DNA from: Natronoarchaeum rubrum
GTDB taxonomy: Archaea; Halobacteriota; Halobacteria; Halobacteriales; Natronoarchaeaceae
Length of the DNA: 64,000 nucleotides
Reading direction: 5' to 3'
NCBI RefSeq assembly: GCF_024494695.1
Contig: NZ_JANHDP010000002.1
Location: forward strand, 186,001 to 250,000
Shown: positions 62,564 to 64,000 of the stretch, in pieces
Position numbering within the stretch: the stretch's first letter is position 1
Layout: each line of letters starts with the position of its first letter
Position numbers and translations under genes: made by a program
The notes under the pieces: model-generated
Seen by the model: the letters and a program-made list of their open reading frames with translations, nothing else
Databases searched by the model: none
Told to the model about the DNA's origin: nothing

Positions 62564-64000
62564 ATGGACGCCGAATCGGTCCGCGAGCGCGCCGGCGACC
62601 TGCCCGCCGATCCGGGGGTCTACCAGTTCCTCGACGGCGAGCAGGTGCTGTACGTCGGGAAGGCCGTCGACCTCCGATCGCGAGTGCGCTCCTACGCCGA
62701 CCCGCGGAGCCGCCGGATCGCCCGGATGGTCGACCGCGCGCGGACGATCGACGTCGCGGTGACCGACACCGAGACGCAGGCGCTGTTGCTGGAGGCCAAC
62801 ATGATCAAGCGCCACCAGCCCCGGTACAACGTCCGCCTGAAGGACGACAAGTCCTACCCTCTCGTGCAACTCACCGACCACGCCGTCCCGCGGATCGAGA
62901 TCACGCGCGACCCCGACGAGGCGGCGACGGTGTACGGCCCCTACACGAAGCGCGGCGAGGTCGAAACCGTCGTGAAGGCGCTCCGGGAGATCTACGGCGT
63001 GCGGGGCTGTTCGGACCACAAGTACTCGGGCCGCGACCGACCGTGCCTGGACTACGAGGTCGGCCTCTGCACCGCGCCGTGTACCGGCGAGATCTCCGAG
63101 GCCGACTACGCCGAGGACGTCGAGTCCGTTCGCCGGTTCTTCGAGGGCGAGACGGGTGTGCTGGCGACGCCGCTCCGCAGCGCGATGGAGCAAGCGTCGC
63201 AGGACCAGGAGTTCGAGCGCGCCGCCAACCTCCGCGATCGCCTCGACACCGTCGAGCGCTTCCACGGCGAGGGCGGCGCCGCGGTCAGCAGCGAAGACGA
63301 CCGGGGCGAACGAGCCGTAGACGTGCTCGGCGTCGCCGTCGAGGGCGAGGAGGCAACCGTCGCGCGGCTCCACAGCGAGGGCGGCCAACTCGTCGACCGG
63401 GAGCGCCACACCGTCGCCGCGCCCGAGAGCGGCCCGGACCAGATCCCGCGCGTGCTCGCCGCGTTCGTCCCGCAGTACTACGCCGAGCGCACGCTGTCCG
63501 ACGCCCTGCTGCTGCCCGAACATCCCGACGACGAGGAGCTGGACGCGTGGCTCGACGCCGAGGGCGTCGCAGTCCGCGTGCCCGGCGCCGGCCGCGAAGC
63601 CAAGCTGATCGAGCTCGCGTTGAAGAACGCCCGACGGTCGGGCGGCCGGCGCGACGAAGTCGGTGCGCTGGAGAGCGCGCTCGGCGTCGACGCCGCCGAT
63701 CGGATCGAGGGGTTCGACGTGAGCCACGCCCAGGGGACGGCGGTCGTCGGCAGCGACGTGACGTTCGTCGATGGCAGCCGCGAGAGCGCCGATTACCGAC
63801 GGAAGAAACTCGACGAGCGAAACGACGACTACGCCAACATGCGAACCCTGATCGGGTGGCGCGCCAGTCGGGCGGTCGAGGGCCGGGACGACCGACCCGA
63901 TCCCGACCTCCTGCTGATCGACGGCGGCGAGGGCCAGCTCTCGGCGGCCCGCGATGCCCTCGACGACGTGGGCTGGGACGTGCCCGCTGTCGCGCTCGCG
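62564..64000 (+). CDS. uvrC: UvrC, excinuclease ABC subunit C (C-terminus outside window)
   Basis: 479 residues are visible. GIY-YIG nuclease domain at the N-terminus ([20 protein letters not shown]), Cys-rich region with [16 protein letters not shown] and CTAPCTG, UVR domain ([19 protein letters not shown]), and the start of the C-terminal RNase H-like nuclease ([20 protein letters not shown]). It makes the dual incisions of nucleotide excision repair. The gene runs off the window. Confidence 0.96.
   Translation, partial: MDAESVRERAGDLPADPGVYQFLDGEQVLYVGKAVDLRSRVRSYADPRSRRIARMVDRARTIDVAVTDTETQALLLEANMIKRHQPRYNVRLKDDKSYPLVQLTDHAVPRIEITRDPDEAATVYGPYTKRGEVETVVKALREIYGVRGCSDHKYSGRDRPCLDYEVGLCTAPCTGEISEADYAEDVESVRRFFEGETGVLATPLRSAMEQASQDQEFERAANLRDRLDTVERFHGEGGAAVSSEDDRGERAVDVLGVAVEGEEATVARLHSEGGQLVDRERHTVAAPESGPDQIPRVLAAFVPQYYAERTLSDALLLPEHPDDEELDAWLDAEGVAVRVPGAGREAKLIELALKNARRSGGRRDEVGALESALGVDAADRIEGFDVSHAQGTAVVGSDVTFVDGSRESADYRRKKLDERNDDYANMRTLIGWRASRAVEGRDDRPDPDLLLIDGGEGQLSAARDALDDVGWDVPAVALA

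Overview
The window is a GC-rich haloarchaeal (class Halobacteria) chromosome segment. Proteins are strongly acidic (Asp/Glu-rich), secreted proteins carry twin-arginine signals, promoters are archaeal TATA type with many probably leaderless starts, and archaeal families are present (TBP, an RFC small-subunit paralog, a DUF460 protein, HTH_10 and HalOD1 proteins). It is mostly ordinary core chromosome. I saw no rRNA, tRNA or CRISPR array. The only recognisable mobile element is one IS200/IS605 insertion just behind tbp.

Layout. 1-9.5 kb: HIT protein (cut by the window edge), Fe-S uracil-DNA glycosylase, a CGCGG-motif candidate RiPP precursor, ileS, a methyltransferase, a GNAT enzyme, a DUF460 protein and RNase Z. 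9.5-15.7 kb: a large repeat-containing secreted protein, an RFC small-subunit paralog, a tRNA G10 methyltransferase and tbp. 15.7-17.5 kb: the IS200/IS605 element (tnpA, tnpB). 17.7-27.3 kb: an HTH_10 regulator, a HalOD1 protein, hisG, a DUF2332 protein, SAH/MTA deaminase, a secreted acidic protein, glnA and ahcY. 27.3-35.9 kb: zinc-ribbon proteins, a TetR-MATE efflux operon with a clear operator, small regulators, a large Tat lipoprotein and thrC. 35.9-46 kb: two tandem paralogous histidine kinases, serA, an EamA transporter, a DUF502 protein, serB and two haloarchaeal conserved proteins. 46-50.8 kb: a VapBC-like toxin-antitoxin pair, hemB, two tandem Tat-exported paralogs and a cupin. 51-64 kb: an ammonium transporter fused to a PII domain, hemL, hemC, cobA, hemD, a RecJ-like DHH protein, a 7TM histidine kinase with a damaged ATPase domain, a PHP phosphoesterase and uvrC (cut by the window edge).

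Working together: hemB, hemL, hemC, cobA and hemD cover most of the path from glutamate semialdehyde to uroporphyrinogen III and precorrin-2. glnA and the Amt-PII fusion handle ammonium. ahcY and the SAH/MTA deaminase are two routes for disposing of S-adenosylhomocysteine. serA and serB supply two steps of serine synthesis.

The observation I find most interesting is a short repeat made of two adjacent hairpins. The core is a CCTCGT...ACGAGG stem with an inner stem that changes sequence but stays complementary, then GGCTCG, then a second hairpin of variable sequence. I find it three times in tandem behind thrC, once behind serB, and twice inside genes (SAH/MTA deaminase and hemD). In both genes it lies in the same reading frame and encodes a similar extra peptide. 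This resembles the protein-coding palindromic elements known from Rickettsia, and I do not know a description of it in haloarchaea.
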